Shown: positions 27,870 through 37,257 of the stretch, one piece after another | Layout of the letters: each line of letters opens with the position of its first letter | How positions within the stretch are numbered: position 1 is the stretch's first letter | Assembly: GCA_963717155.1 (NCBI GenBank) | Contig: OY970326.1 | Location: forward strand, 4,216,001 to 4,280,000 | Direction of reading: 5' to 3' | DNA from: G963717155 sp963717155 | Lineage (GTDB): Bacteria; Actinomycetota; Thermoleophilia; Gaiellales; JALYLC01 | Length of the DNA: 64,000 nt | Notes under the pieces: model-generated | The model's input: only the letters and a program-made list of their open reading frames with translations | What the model was told of the DNA's origin: nothing | Database searches by the model: none | Program-made: the position numbers and the translations under genes

Positions 27870-28643
27870 ATGTCCGAACAACCAGTGATAACAAGCCCAC
27901 CAGCAGCCGAGACGGCGCCCGGTCCTCCCGTCGTCGTGGCGAAGGACGTCACACGCCGCTACGGCGAGGGAGACGCCTGCGTCGATGCGCTGCGCGGAGT
28001 CTCGGCCGAGTTCCCGAAGGGCCAGTTCTCGGCGATCATGGGACCGTCAGGCTCGGGGAAGTCGACGTTCATGCACATCCTCGCCGGTCTCGACCAGCCG
28101 ACCACGGGCTCGGTCAAGATCGATGGCACGGAGATCATCGGACTGCACGACAAGGAGCTCACCCGGCTGCGCCGCGACAAGGTCGGGTTCGTCTTCCAGT
28201 TCTTCAATCTCCTGCCGGTGCTGACCGCGCAGGAGAACATCGAGCTGCCGCTGTCGATCGCCGGGAACAAGCCCGATCCGGAGTGGGAGCGTCAGCTGCT
28301 CGAGGCCGTCGGTCTGATGGACCGGCGCACGCACCGGCCGTCCGAGCTCTCGGGCGGTCAGCAGCAGCGCGTGGCGATCGCGCGGGCACTGCTGTCCAAG
28401 CCCGCCGTGGTCTTCGCCGACGAGCCGACCGGCAACCTCGACTCGAAGACGAGCACGGACATCCTCGCGCTCCTGCGGCGGGCGGCGGACGAGTTCGGCC
28501 AGACGATCGTGATGGTCACGCACGATCCGCGCGCCGCCGCGATCGCGGACCGCGTGCTCTTCCTGACCGACGGTCTGATCTCGCGCGATGCGGGCCAGCT
28601 CACGTCCGATGAGATCCTCGACCAGATGAAGACGCTGGAGTAG
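27870..28643 (+). CDS. ABC transporter ATP-binding protein, MacB/LolD class
   Basis: ATPase of a FtsX-type ABC system, 257 residues. Motifs are Walker A GPSGSGKST, Q-loop FVFQFFNLLP, signature LSGGQQQRVAIARAL, Walker B VVFADEPTGNLDS (the GNLDS form is characteristic of MacB/LolD/FtsE) and H-loop VMVTHDPRAAA. A Pro-rich N-terminal extension of about 20 residues precedes the domain. The permease gene follows after two bases. Such pairs extrude lipoproteins, peptides or lipids, or transmit force to envelope enzymes, rather than import. Confidence 0.93.
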   Translation: MSEQPVITSPPAAETAPGPPVVVAKDVTRRYGEGDACVDALRGVSAEFPKGQFSAIMGPSGSGKSTFMHILAGLDQPTTGSVKIDGTEIIGLHDKELTRLRRDKVGFVFQFFNLLPVLTAQENIELPLSIAGNKPDPEWERQLLEAVGLMDRRTHRPSELSGGQQQRVAIARALLSKPAVVFADEPTGNLDSKTSTDILALLRRAADEFGQTIVMVTHDPRAAAIADRVLFLTDGLISRDAGQLTSDEILDQMKTLE

Positions 28644-28645
28644 GC

Positions 28646-31213
28646 GTGGGAGCGCTCGTCATCCGCGGGCTTCTGACCCGCAAGCTCCGCTCGGTTCTGA
28701 CCGCGATCGCGATCGTGCTCGGCGTCGCGATGATCTCCGGCACCTTCGTCCTGACCGATCAGATCTCGGGCGCGTTCGACAACATCTTCCAGGCCGCGAA
28801 CAAGGGCACCGACGCGGTCGTCAAGCCGAGCCCTGCATTCGGCTCCGAGAACAACGCGAACGACGTCCCGCTGTACGTGCCCGAGTCGCTCGTCGCGCGC
28901 GTGCAGGCAGGTGCCGGGCGTGCGCGCGGCCGACGGGGAGATCACCGAGAGCGGCTTCCTCGTCGTCGACGGCAAGCTCGTGAAGCCGACCGGCGGAGCT
29001 CCGCCGATCCTCGCGTCCGCGGCGCCGGACTTCCGCGTCAGCAAGCTCCTCGAGGGTCGCTTCGCGAGCAAGACAGGTCCGGTGCCCGATCTCGCCGTCG
29101 ATCAGCGGCTCGCGGACCGCAAGCACCTGAAGGTCGGCCAGCTGGTCCAGGTCGCGACGTCGACCGGGCTGCACCCCGCTCGCGTCTCGGGGATCATCAA
29201 GTTCCCCGCGTCGGTCGGGGGCGCGTCGCATCATGAGCGCCCCTCTCGCGACCATCCAGGGCTGGTTCGGCAAGGAGGGGCAGCTCAGCGAGATCCGGGT
29301 GGCCGCGGACCAGGGCGTCTCGCAGCAGGAGCTGGCGAACCGGGTGCGTGCGGCCGTCGGCTCGCCGCAGATCGAGGTGAAGACCGGGGTCAAGGACGCC
29401 TCCGACAGCGCCGGAGACGTCAACAAGCAGATCGACAGCTTCCTGACGCCGGCGCTGCTCGCGTTCGGCGTGATCGCGGTGTTCGTCGGCGCGTTCATCA
29501 TCTTCAACACGTTCTCGATCACGGTCGCGCAGCGCCTGCGCGAGTTCGCGATGCTCCGGACGCTCGGCGCCAGCCGGCGTCAGGTGCTGCGGGCCGTCAC
29601 GCTGGAGGCGCTGGTGATCGGCCTCCTGTCATCGATCCTCGGACTTGCGGGCGGCTATCTCGTCGCCGCGGGCATCAACGCGGCGTTCCGCGCGCTCGGC
29701 ATCGGGATCCCGACGACCTCGCCCTCGCTCGCGGTGCGGACGGTCGTGCTCGCCCTGATCGTCGGCGTCGGCGTGACCGTCGTGGCGTCGCTCGGACCTG
29801 CGCGTCGCGCGACGAAGATCCCTCCGATCGCCGCGCTTCGCGAGGGTGCCGTGCTGCCACGCGGTCGCTTCGCCCGCTACACGCCGGTGTTCGCCGTCCT
29901 GATCGGGCTCGTCGGCGTGCTGCTGATCGTGCAGGGCTTCTCGGGCTCCGGGAGCGTCGGGTCATCGACTGATCGGGATGGGCATCGGCGCGCTGCTCGT
30001 GTTCGTCGCGGTCGCGATGCTCGCTCGCTTCGTCGTACGTCCGGTCACGCGCGTGCTCGGCTGGCCGATCGAGCGGATCGCGGGGACGACCGGACGGCTC
30101 GCTCGCGAGAACGCGATGCGAAACCCGGCCCGCACGGCCCGGACGGCCGCCGCGCTGATGATCGGGCTCGGCCTGATCGTGTTCGTCGCGGTGTTCACCC
30201 AGGGCCTCAAGGACGGGTTCCGGGCCACCGTCGTCGGCTCGCTTCGCGGCAACGTCGTCGCGCAGAGCTCGACGTTCCTGCCCATGCCCGCCGGCGTCAC
30301 GAAGGTGATCGCCGCCGACAAGGACATGGCGGTCGTCTCGCCTCTGATCAGCGACCGAGCGCGCATCGTCGGGGGCGGGACCCACTCGATCTCGTCGATC
30401 GACCCGACGACGTTCGGGAAGGTCTGGAAGCTCCCCTGGAAGCAGGGATCGGACGCGACGTACGCCAAGCTCGGTCGCTCGGGAGTCATCGTCGACACCG
30501 ATGTCGCGAGGTCGGCGCACCTCCACCTGGGGAGCCCGGTGAAGCTCGAGACCCGCGCCGGCAAGCGTGCGACGTACGTCGTCCGGGGCACGTACGACGG
30601 CAACAACTCGCCATTCACCGGCTTCGTCATGACACCGGCGGGGTTCGGCGAGATCTCGACCAACCGCGATCCGATCAACGTGCTCGGTCAGACGGCCTCG
30701 GGCAAGAACCCGACCGATGTCGTTGCAAACGTGCAGAAGACCCTCTCGAAGACCTACCCCATCGCCGAGATCAAGACGCGCGACCAGTTCGTGTCGTCGC
30801 AGCTCGATGCCCTGAACCCGATCATCGCGCTGCTCTACGCGCTGCTCGCGATCAGCGTGATCATCTCGATCTTCGGGATCGTGAACTCCCTCGTGCTCTC
30901 GATCTTCGAGCGCACGCGCGAGATCGGGATGCTCCGGGCGATCGGGCTGAGCAGACGCCAGACGAGGCGGATGGTGCGCTACGAGAGCGTCATCACGTCG
31001 GTGATCGGCGGGATCCTCGGCACGATCGTCGGGCTGTTCTTCGGCTGGGTGATGGCGAAGGGGCTCGAGAACCAGGGCATCCAGTTCTCGGTGCCCTGGC
31101 TCCAGCTGGTCATCTTCCTGATCGTCTCCGCGCTCGTCGGCGTGCTCGCGGCGATCCTGCCCGCCCGGCGGGCATCGCGCATCAAGGTGCTCGAGGCACT
31201 CGCGTACGAGTGA
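28646..31213 (+). CDS. FtsX/MacB-family ABC permease, two-repeat form (three frameshifts)
   Basis: Large membrane subunit of about 855 residues. The N-terminal helix (LRSVLTAIAIVLGVAMISGTFVL) is followed by an extracellular domain, a first FtsX core with three helices (FGVIAVFVGAFIIFNTFSI, LREFAMLRTLGASRRQVLRA), a second extracellular domain and a second FtsX core (ISIFGIVNSLVLSIFERTRE, GMLRAIGLSRRQTRRMV). Inserted bases near 28912, 29223 and 29958 break the frame. Removing them gives an exact number of codons. The duplicated layout matches actinobacterial exporters with two FtsX domains in one chain. Confidence 0.88.
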
Positions 31214-31251
31214 GCGTCGGCCGGGCTGCTCTGCGGAGCTAGGATTGCCTC

Positions 31252-31593
31252 GTGGAGCAGCCCGGTCGTGTCGTCCTACCCGAGTCGCCCGTCGTCTGGG
31301 ACGAGGAGGAGATCGAGTCCTTCGAGGGCGTCGACTCCGATGACGGCGACTGGTACGCGATCCGTACCGATCCCTGGCCCTGTCCCGCCTGCTCGGTCGA
31401 GTTCGAGTACGTGACGGGCGCCCATCACGTGATCGTGGCGCCCGAGCGAGACGACCTGCTCCAGATCGCCGCGGCGTGTCAGAAGATCAAGCGCAACCCG
31501 CGCATCGTGCAGTACGACGACAACCTCCCGTGCATGACGCTCTTCCAGTGGCAGGCGCTGGGGCGTCCGGTGCACGGCATGAAGAAGGTCTGA
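31252..31593 (+). CDS. Small acidic protein with a CPAC motif, 113 aa
   Basis: Unrecognised soluble protein. The N-terminus is very acidic (VWDEEEIESFEGVDSDDGDW). The middle has PWPCPACSVEFEYV, a CxxC pair that could bind zinc, and further cysteines lie in AAACQKIK and NLPCMTLFQW. GTG 31252 is the start, with GGAG well upstream. It is followed after 10 bases by the DUF3052 gene, so the two are probably co-expressed. Confidence 0.65.
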   Translation: MEQPGRVVLPESPVVWDEEEIESFEGVDSDDGDWYAIRTDPWPCPACSVEFEYVTGAHHVIVAPERDDLLQIAAACQKIKRNPRIVQYDDNLPCMTLFQWQALGRPVHGMKKV

Positions 31594-31603
31594 CCCCGCG
31601 GCC

Positions 31604-32014
31604 ATGGCGGCTGGCTACTCGGGCACGCCGCTCGTGCGCAAGCTCGGGTTCGCGCCCGGTTGGCGCGTCGCCGTGCTCGGCGGTCCCGAGCGGGTCGAGG
31701 CGCTGCTCGGCGATCTTCCCGACGGGCTGTCGATCGTGCGCCGCCTTGCAGGCACGCTCGATGCCGTGTGGCTGTTCGTCGCGACCCGACGCGAGCTCGA
31801 ACGGCGATTGCCAGCCGCGCTCCGCAATCTCCCCCAGGACGGCACGCTCTGGATCTCGTGGCCGAAGCGCGCCTCGGGTGTGCCGACGGACGTCACCGAG
31901 AACGTCCTGCGCGAGGTCGTGCTGCCTACCGGATGGGTCGACATCAAGGTCGCCGCGATCGACGACACGTGGTCGGGCCTGCGTTTCGCCCTGCGCCGCG
32001 AGCTCCGCCGCTGA
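31604..32014 (+). CDS. DUF3052-family protein
   Basis: 136 residues matching the actinobacterial DUF3052 pattern as I know it: AGYSGTPLVRKLGFAPGWRV at the N-terminus, a central LDAVWLFVATRRELERRLPA, DGTLWISWPKRASGVPTD, and a C-terminal DDTWSGLRFALRR. The fold looks like a Rossmann-type methyltransferase remnant without the cofactor motif. The function is unknown. It lies between two small hypothetical genes on the same strand. Confidence 0.8.
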   Translation: MAAGYSGTPLVRKLGFAPGWRVAVLGGPERVEALLGDLPDGLSIVRRLAGTLDAVWLFVATRRELERRLPAALRNLPQDGTLWISWPKRASGVPTDVTENVLREVVLPTGWVDIKVAAIDDTWSGLRFALRRELRR

Positions 32015-32092
32015 GCCCGCGGGCAGGTGTCGTCCGACCGGCGGCGCATCATGAGGAGGTCCGCAAGCCCGATCGGCCGTGAGGAGGGTCCC

Positions 32093-32359
32093 ATGGACGC
32101 CCGTCGCTCCAACGCCTACCGGCGCTACATCGCGCTCGTTGCTACCGCCGCTCCTTCGCTCACCGAGCGTGAGCTCGAGCTCCTTCGCGAGGCGGCCGAC
32201 GCCGCCCTGTTCGGTGACGCCGATGCGAGTGAGCATCGCGCCAGCGTCACGGTGCTGCTCCAGGCGCTGCTCGAGGACGAGCGGCTCGGGGTGGCGCACA
32301 GCCAGTCGCTCGAGCGCGCCCTCGACCGGATCGCCGCCGGTCGCGTCCCGGTCGCGTGA
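32093..32359 (+). CDS. Small helical hypothetical protein, 88 aa
   Basis: Not recognised. A short, charged, all-helical protein (ERELELLREAADAALFGDAD, HRASVTVLLQALLEDERLG) with no membrane segment. ATG 32093 has an excellent GAGGAGGG site, which decides the start against upstream ATGs at 32027 and 32051. The last codons lie 9 bases from the convergent reductase gene. Confidence 0.6.
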   Translation: MDARRSNAYRRYIALVATAAPSLTERELELLREAADAALFGDADASEHRASVTVLLQALLEDERLGVAHSQSLERALDRIAAGRVPVA

Positions 32360-32368
32360 ATCTTCTGC

Positions 32369-33307
32369 TCAGCTGATCTGGATGCCGAGCTTGCCCCGGG
32401 TGTGGGAGCTGCCCAGGGCCTGCAGCGCGTCGCCGGCCTGATCGAGGTCGTAGCGCTGCTCGATGTGCACCGTGAGGGTGCCGTCGTCCAGGAGTCGGGC
32501 CACGCGCTCGAGGTTTTCCGGGCTCGAAACGGCCATGATGTTCGAGCGCCCCGGGCCGTCGCCGGCCGCCGACAGCGGTGAGGCGCCGCGACCACCCGGC
32601 CTGAGCGCAGCGGCGTACGCGTCGAAGTCGTCGCCGGAGTACGACACGAGGTCGAGCACGGCCTCGACACCCTCCGGGTGGGCCCGCCGCACGGCGGCGG
32701 CGACATCGCCACCGCGGTCGAGCACCTCGTGGACGCCGAGACCGCGCAGGTAGTCCGCGTCCTCGGCGAGCCCGGGAGCGATGACCGTGGCACCTGCGTG
32801 TACCGCAAGCTGGACGGCGAAGCTGCCGACGCCGCCGGTCGCGCCGACGACGAGCACGCTGTCGCCCTCGCCGAGCTCGAGCGCGTCGACCAGGGCGAGG
32901 GCGGTGATGCCGGTCAGCGGCGAGGCGCCGGCTGCCGCCAGATCGATCGACCACGGCGCAGGCCCGACGAAGTTGTCCTCGGGCGTGACGATCAGCTCGG
33001 CCCAGGCGCCGTCGTGCACGACAGGGTTGGTGAGCGGCAGGAAGCCGTACACGTACTCGCCCGCGGTGTAGCGGGTGACGGCGGAGCCGACCTGCTCGAC
33101 CGTACCGGCGAAGTCGCGGCCGATCACCACGGGGAACACGTGCTCGGCCATGCCGCTCAGCTGCCCGGCGACGACGGCCGCATCGGCCGGGTTGACCGAG
33201 GATGCGTGGACGCGCACCAGCACCTGGTCGGCGCCGGGCGCCGGCGCCGGCATGTCGTCGCGGACGGACGGAGGCGCGTCGAAGCTGTCGAGGGTAAAGG
33301 CTCTCAT
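32369..33307 (-). CDS. Medium-chain NADPH:quinone reductase-like oxidoreductase
   Basis: 312-residue zinc-independent MDR family enzyme. The GroES-like N-domain has VRVHASSVNPADAAVV and PVVIGRDFAGTVEQVG. The Rossmann motif is VLVVGATGGVGSFAVQLA. No zinc ligands (GHE or CxxC sets) are present, in keeping with quinone reductases. ATG 33307 has AAGGAG five bases upstream. It starts two bases after the stop of the AcuI/YhdH-type gene. Both probably detoxify electrophilic enones or quinones, but substrates are not predictable. Confidence 0.88.
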   Translation of the reverse strand: MRAFTLDSFDAPPSVRDDMPAPAPGADQVLVRVHASSVNPADAAVVAGQLSGMAEHVFPVVIGRDFAGTVEQVGSAVTRYTAGEYVYGFLPLTNPVVHDGAWAELIVTPEDNFVGPAPWSIDLAAAGASPLTGITALALVDALELGEGDSVLVVGATGGVGSFAVQLAVHAGATVIAPGLAEDADYLRGLGVHEVLDRGGDVAAAVRRAHPEGVEAVLDLVSYSGDDFDAYAAALRPGGRGASPLSAAGDGPGRSNIMAVSSPENLERVARLLDDGTLTVHIEQRYDLDQAGDALQALGSSHTRGKLGIQIS

Positions 33308-33309
33308 GG

Positions 33310-34321
33310 TCACTCCTTGCCCGGGGCGTTCACGCGTACGACGAAGCGTCCGCGCGCGTTCCCGGCGAGCAGCTCGGCGAGCGCGTCGACGACCTCGGTG
33401 AGCCCGATCTCCCGTGCGACCAGCTTCTCGAGGTCGGCGGGGCGCAGATCGGTCGCAACGCGCTCCCAGATGGCGAGCCTGGGAGCAGTCGGCGTCGCGG
33501 ACGAGTCGATGCCGAGCAACGCGACGTTGCGCAGGATGAATGGCATCACGGTCGTCGGGACGCTGGCGCCGCCGGTGACGCCCGAGGCCGCGACGGCACC
33601 GCCGTAGCGCGTCGCTGCGAGCGCGCCCGCGAGCGTCGCACCGCCCACGCTGTCCACGACCGCCGCCCAGAGTTGCTTCGACAGCGGACGCGCCCCGTGG
33701 CTCGTCACGGCTTCGCGGTCGATCACCTCGCTCGCCCCGAGTCCGCGCAGCCAGTCTGTCGCCTCTACCTTGCCGGTCGACGCGTGCACCGTGTACCCGT
33801 GGGCGGCGAGCATCGCGACGGCTGACGAGCCGACGCCGCCGGTCGCACCGGTCACCAGCACCGGCCCGTCGTCGGGTGTCAACCCGTGTCGCTCGAGCGC
33901 GAGCACGCTCGCACCTGCGGTGTACCCGGCGGTGCCGAGGATCATCGTCTCTCGCGGCGAGAGGCCGGCAGGCAGAGGCACCGCCCAGTCACCAGGGACA
34001 CGCGACCACTCGGCGAGACCACCGTGGTGCGAGACCCCGAGATCGTGGCCGTGCGCGATCACCGTGTCGCCCTCGGCGAATCGCGCGTCGCTCGACTCGC
34101 GCACCACGCCCACATGATCGACTCCGAGCACGAGCGGCGACGAGCGTGCGACCTTGCCGTCAGGCACGGGCCGCGAGTCCGTCCTTGTAGTTCAGCGACG
34201 ACCACGACACCTCGAGCAGCAGCTCGCCTGTGAGCTCCGCCGATGGGAAGTCGCGCACGGCCGCGGGCTCGTTTCGCTCGTGGTCGACGACGACGGCGCG
34301 GAAACGCTCGGGAGCGGGCAT
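33310..34321 (-). CDS. YhdH/AcuI-type NADPH-dependent acrylyl-CoA reductase-like protein (one frameshift)
   Basis: About 336 residues. The N-terminus (RFRAVVVDHERNEPAAVRDF, VSWSSLNYKDGLA) is in one frame. An inserted base near 34167 moves the rest (VARSSPLVLGVDHVGVV, DTVIAHGHDLGVSHHGG, LVTGATGGVGSSAVAMLA) to the next. Removing it gives the family length and the signature YKDGLA...G sequence of YhdH proteins. These enzymes reduce acrylyl-CoA or related enones with NADPH. It is one of only two broken genes outside the 7-30 kb block. Confidence 0.85.
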
Positions 34322-34325
34322 CGGC

Positions 34326-34835
34326 CTAGGGTATCCCCAGGTCGGCTCGCGCCGCCTCGAATGCCTGCAGGCTCGGCGCCGAGAAGCAGACCACGCGCAC
34401 CAGCTCGACCGGCGGTCGTGCGTGCTCCCGGATCGTCGCGAGCGCGACGATCGCCGCGCGATCGACCGGGTAGCCGTAGACGCCCGTCGAGATCGCGGGA
34501 AAGGCAACCGACCTGCAGCCGAGCTCCCGTGCCAGCTCGAGTGCCCGGCGATGACAGGAGGCGAGCAGGCCTGCCTCGCCGTACGTCCCGCCGCGCCAGA
34601 CGGGTCCGACCGCGTGGAGGACGTACTGCGCGGCGAGGTTGCCGCCACCCGTCGCCTTCACGTCGCCGGTTGCACACCCGCCGAGCGCCTGGCACTCCTC
34701 GAGGATGGCAGGGCCCCCTGCGCGGTGGATCGCGCCGTCGACGCCGCCTCCGCCGAGCAGGCTCTCGTTTGCGGCGTTCACGATCGCGTCGACGTGCTCG
34801 CGCGTGATGTCGCCCTGGACGACTTCGAGCTGCAC
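34326..34835 (-). CDS. Macrodomain protein, O-acetyl-ADP-ribose deacetylase-like
   Basis: Stand-alone macro domain of 169 residues that would bind or hydrolyse ADP-ribose derivatives. Motifs are LEVVQGDITREHVDAIVNAA, NESLLGGGGVDGAIHRAGG and FPAISTGVYGYPVDRAA, corresponding to the ADP-ribose binding and catalytic loops of the YmdB/MacroD class (Asn and Asp kept). GTG 34835 gives the usual N-terminus. The frame is open to 34871. A second ADP-ribose-related protein, an ADP-ribosylglycohydrolase homolog, is encoded at 52.5-53.9 kb. Confidence 0.85.
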   Translation of the reverse strand: MQLEVVQGDITREHVDAIVNAANESLLGGGGVDGAIHRAGGPAILEECQALGGCATGDVKATGGGNLAAQYVLHAVGPVWRGGTYGEAGLLASCHRRALELARELGCRSVAFPAISTGVYGYPVDRAAIVALATIREHARPPVELVRVVCFSAPSLQAFEAARADLGIP

Positions 34836-34878
34836 GGGCGCGATCGTAACGCGGTGCCCGCCTGCGATCATCCGGGTC

Positions 34879-35193
34879 GTGGAGGTCGAGCGGCTCTCGG
34901 AAGGTCTGTGGCGCTGGAGCGTCGAGCCGGGGCGCTGGAGCGTGTACGCCGAGACGGCCGAGGCGATCCTGCTCGTCGATCCCGTGCTGCCTACGGTCGG
35001 CTCGCCGGACGAGCAGCAGTTCTTCGAGGCGCTCGACCAGGACGTCGCCCGTTGCGCTCGGCCCGTCTACGTGGTCGAGACGTCAGCTGGTCGCGGAAGC
35101 GACGGCGACCGCATCTACGCTCACTACCGCTCGACGCGCGACGACGCGCGTGACGAGGAAGACGATCGCCACCCATACCAGGCCGGCGACTGA
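34879..35193 (+). pseudogene. N-terminal fragment resembling an MBL-fold hydrolase, truncated by ctaA
   Basis: 104 residues beginning VEVERLSEGLWRWSVEPGRW, then AILLVDPVLPTVGSPDEQQF and a VARCARPVYVVET strand. This pattern matches the first third of small metallo-beta-lactamase-fold proteins. The HxHxDH metal motif that should follow is absent. The last 111 bases are antisense to the 3' end of ctaA and look like shadow coding (DDARDEEDDRH). Either the gene was truncated by rearrangement or this is a diverged short protein. Confidence 0.4.
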
Positions 35194-36033
35194 GACATGT
35201 GCGAGCACGACGCCCCACGGCAGGTGGTTGTGCCACTGGTACTCGCCGATCGCGGCCTGCAGCGGAAGCAGCACGAGCAGGGCGACCGTGAGTCGTCCGA
35301 GGCGCGCAGGCTGCGGCTCGCGACGCCAGAGCGCCAGTAGCAGCACGACGACGGCGATCGCGAAGGCGGTCGCGACGCGGACGTGGACGTACGTCGTATC
35401 GAGCAGGTTGCCCACGCGGCGGATGTCGGCGCCGCCCGAGTGGGGCCCTGCCGCGGTCGAGAACGCGCCCGACACGATCAGCGCCAGCCCGAGCGCGGCC
35501 GTGCCGAACGCGAGCAGCGAGAGCCGGCCGCCGGCGACGAATCCGTCGTTCGGAAGCGTCGCGCGCGCCCAGCCGACGCTCGACAGCCCGAGCACGCTGA
35601 TCGCGAGCAGGAAGTGGCTCATCACGAAGTACGGATTGAGGTCGGTCAGCACCGTGATCGCTCCGAGCGGGATCTGGAACAGCGTGCCGATCGCGACGGC
35701 CAGGCAGAGCCAGCGCCCGACGCGATCGGCGAGCGTTCGCGACACCCAGTAGGTCAGCAGCGCGGCGAGGATCCCAGCGAGTGCGATCGCCCGGTTCGAG
35801 AACTCGATCACCGCGTGGTACTGCGCCGGCGGAACCGGCCCGCCGTGGCAGAGCGGCCAGTCCGGGCAGCCGAGGCCCGACCCGCTGAGGCGGACGAACG
35901 CGCCTGAGGCGACGTTCAGGTACATCGCGAGCACGAGGACGCCGGAGAGGCGGGCGAACCCGGCTCGATCGCCGGGCAGCGCGCGCGCGACGCCCCGGCG
36001 CAGCCGCGTCGGGATGGGGGCGCTGATTGCCAC
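35083..36033 (-). CDS. ctaA: Heme A synthase, CtaA/COX15 family
   Basis: Integral membrane oxidase that converts heme O to heme A for cytochrome aa3, 316 residues with eight predicted helices. Signature: ASGAFVRLSGSGLGCPDWPL immediately after helix 1. The family's paired heme-ligand histidines are represented by YHAVIEFSNR, MSHFLLAIS, TTYVHVRVATA and VVLAHVSVAG. The EFSNR segment lacks the histidine of the more usual ExxxHR form. It is divergent from moaA across about 60 bases, and the 3' end overlaps an opposing open frame. Confidence 0.88.
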   Translation of the reverse strand: MAISAPIPTRLRRGVARALPGDRAGFARLSGVLVLAMYLNVASGAFVRLSGSGLGCPDWPLCHGGPVPPAQYHAVIEFSNRAIALAGILAALLTYWVSRTLADRVGRWLCLAVAIGTLFQIPLGAITVLTDLNPYFVMSHFLLAISVLGLSSVGWARATLPNDGFVAGGRLSLLAFGTAALGLALIVSGAFSTAAGPHSGGADIRRVGNLLDTTYVHVRVATAFAIAVVVLLLALWRREPQPARLGRLTVALLVLLPLQAAIGEYQWHNHLPWGVVLAHVSVAGLVWVAIVFLVTRVVARRAVVSVDAVAVASATS

Positions 36034-36094
36034 CGAGGTCAGCGTACCCGAGCCCTCGACGTTTCTGGAACAGGCGCCCGGTTACCATGCTCTC

Positions 36095-37111
36095 GTGACC
36101 GCACAGCCCATCGACCTGTTCGGACGCCGTCTCCGCGACCTCCGCATCTCGGTCACCGACCGCTGCAACTTCCGCTGCGTCTACTGCATGCCGCGCGAGG
36201 TGTTCGGCAAGGACTTCCAGTTCCTCGACCGTGCTGCACTGCTCACGTTCGAGGAGATCGAGCGCGTCGCGTCGGCGTTCGCGGCGAACGGCGTCGAGAA
36301 GATCCGCCTGACGGGCGGCGAACCGCTGCTGCGACGCGAGCTCGAGCGTCTCGTGGAGCGCCTCGTGACGATCGACGGCATCTCCGACATCGCGCTCACC
36401 ACGAACGGCGCGCTGCTCGCCCGGAAGGCCCAGAGCCTCGCCGATGCCGGTCTGAAGCGGGTGACCGTCTCGCTCGACTCGCTCGACAACGAGACGTTCC
36501 AGGCGGTCAACGACGTCTCGTTCCCCGTCGAGCGCGTGCTCGAGGGCATCGACGCTGCGCTGGCCGCCGGACTCGCGCCCGTCAAGGTCAACATGGTCGT
36601 GAAGCGGGGGCTGAACGACGCCGACGTGCTGCCGATGGCGCAGTTCTTCCGCGAGCGACCGGGAACGATCCTGCGCTTCATCGAGTACATGGACGTCGGC
36701 ACGACGAACGGCTGGCAGCTCGAGGACGTCGTGCCCGCCGCCGAGATCGTCGAGCTCATCGGCGCCGAGCACCCGCTCGATCCCGTCGCCCCGAGCTACC
36801 CGGGAGAGGTCGCAAACCGCTTCCGCTACCGCGACGGCACGGGCGAGATCGGCGTCATCGCCTCCGTGACGCAGCCGTTCTGCGGAGGCTGCACGCGAGC
36901 GCGCCTCTCCGCCGAGGGCCAGCTGTTCACGTGCCTCTTCGCAGCGAAGGGGCATGACCTGCGCGAGATCCTGCGTGGAGGGGCGACCGACGAGGAGCTG
37001 CGCGCGTCGATCGCGAGCGTCTGGAACCGCCGCTCCGACCGCTACTCCGAGATCAGGACGGCCGATACCGCGCCGCGCGAGCACGTCGAGATGTCCCACA
37101 TCGGCGGGTAA
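36095..37111 (+). CDS. moaA: GTP 3',8-cyclase MoaA
   Basis: Radical-SAM enzyme for the first step of molybdopterin synthesis, 338 residues. The SAM [4Fe-4S] cluster motif is CNFRCVYC (Cys24, 28, 31). The SAM-binding RLTGGEPLLRREL and TTNGALL follow. The second cluster cysteines are CGGCTRAR and FTC (about 263, 266, 280). The sequence ends in the conserved double glycine MSHIGG. The GTG at 36095 places the family N-terminus correctly. A tRNA-Arg gene lies 41 bases downstream. Other moa genes are not in the window. Confidence 0.95.
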   Translation: MTAQPIDLFGRRLRDLRISVTDRCNFRCVYCMPREVFGKDFQFLDRAALLTFEEIERVASAFAANGVEKIRLTGGEPLLRRELERLVERLVTIDGISDIALTTNGALLARKAQSLADAGLKRVTVSLDSLDNETFQAVNDVSFPVERVLEGIDAALAAGLAPVKVNMVVKRGLNDADVLPMAQFFRERPGTILRFIEYMDVGTTNGWQLEDVVPAAEIVELIGAEHPLDPVAPSYPGEVANRFRYRDGTGEIGVIASVTQPFCGGCTRARLSAEGQLFTCLFAAKGHDLREILRGGATDEELRASIASVWNRRSDRYSEIRTADTAPREHVEMSHIGG

Positions 37112-37152
37112 CCGCTCCCCCGACGGCTCCGGCACCTAGTTTTCCCTCGCAC

Positions 37153-37225
37153 GCCCTCGTAGCTCAGGGGATAGAGCAACGGTTTCCTAAACCGTGTGTC
37201 GGAGGTTCGAGTCCTCCCGGGGGCA
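37153..37225 (+). tRNA. tRNA-Arg (anticodon CCT)
   Basis: A 73-base cloverleaf. The acceptor stem GCCCTCG pairs with CGGGGGC (one T-G pair), with discriminator A. The D-arm contains GCTCAGGGGATAGAGC. The anticodon arm ACGGT-TTCCTAA-ACCGT gives anticodon CCT, which reads AGG. The T-arm is GGAGG-TTCGAGT-CCTCC. No CCA is encoded. I see no integrase or duplicated 3' end that would mark an integration site. Confidence 0.95.
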
Positions 37226-37257
37226 TAGTGGTGCGGCTGCGGGCCTTGGCGTGGGAG

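Noticed and set aside
7000..30000. Programmed frameshifting or a pseudogene island
   Set aside because: Indels are scattered without slippery sequences, several occur per gene, and coding motifs are otherwise intact. Sequence error explains them better.
27870..31213. FtsE-FtsX cell-division pair
   Set aside because: The permease is 855 residues with duplicated FtsX cores and large outside domains, unlike the short FtsX of division.
36034..36094. Molybdenum-cofactor riboswitch before moaA
   Set aside because: The divergent gap is only about 60 bases and shows no extended folded leader.
37153..37225. tRNA-Arg as an integration site of a mobile element
   Set aside because: No integrase, direct repeat of the tRNA 3' end or change of gene content is visible on either side.
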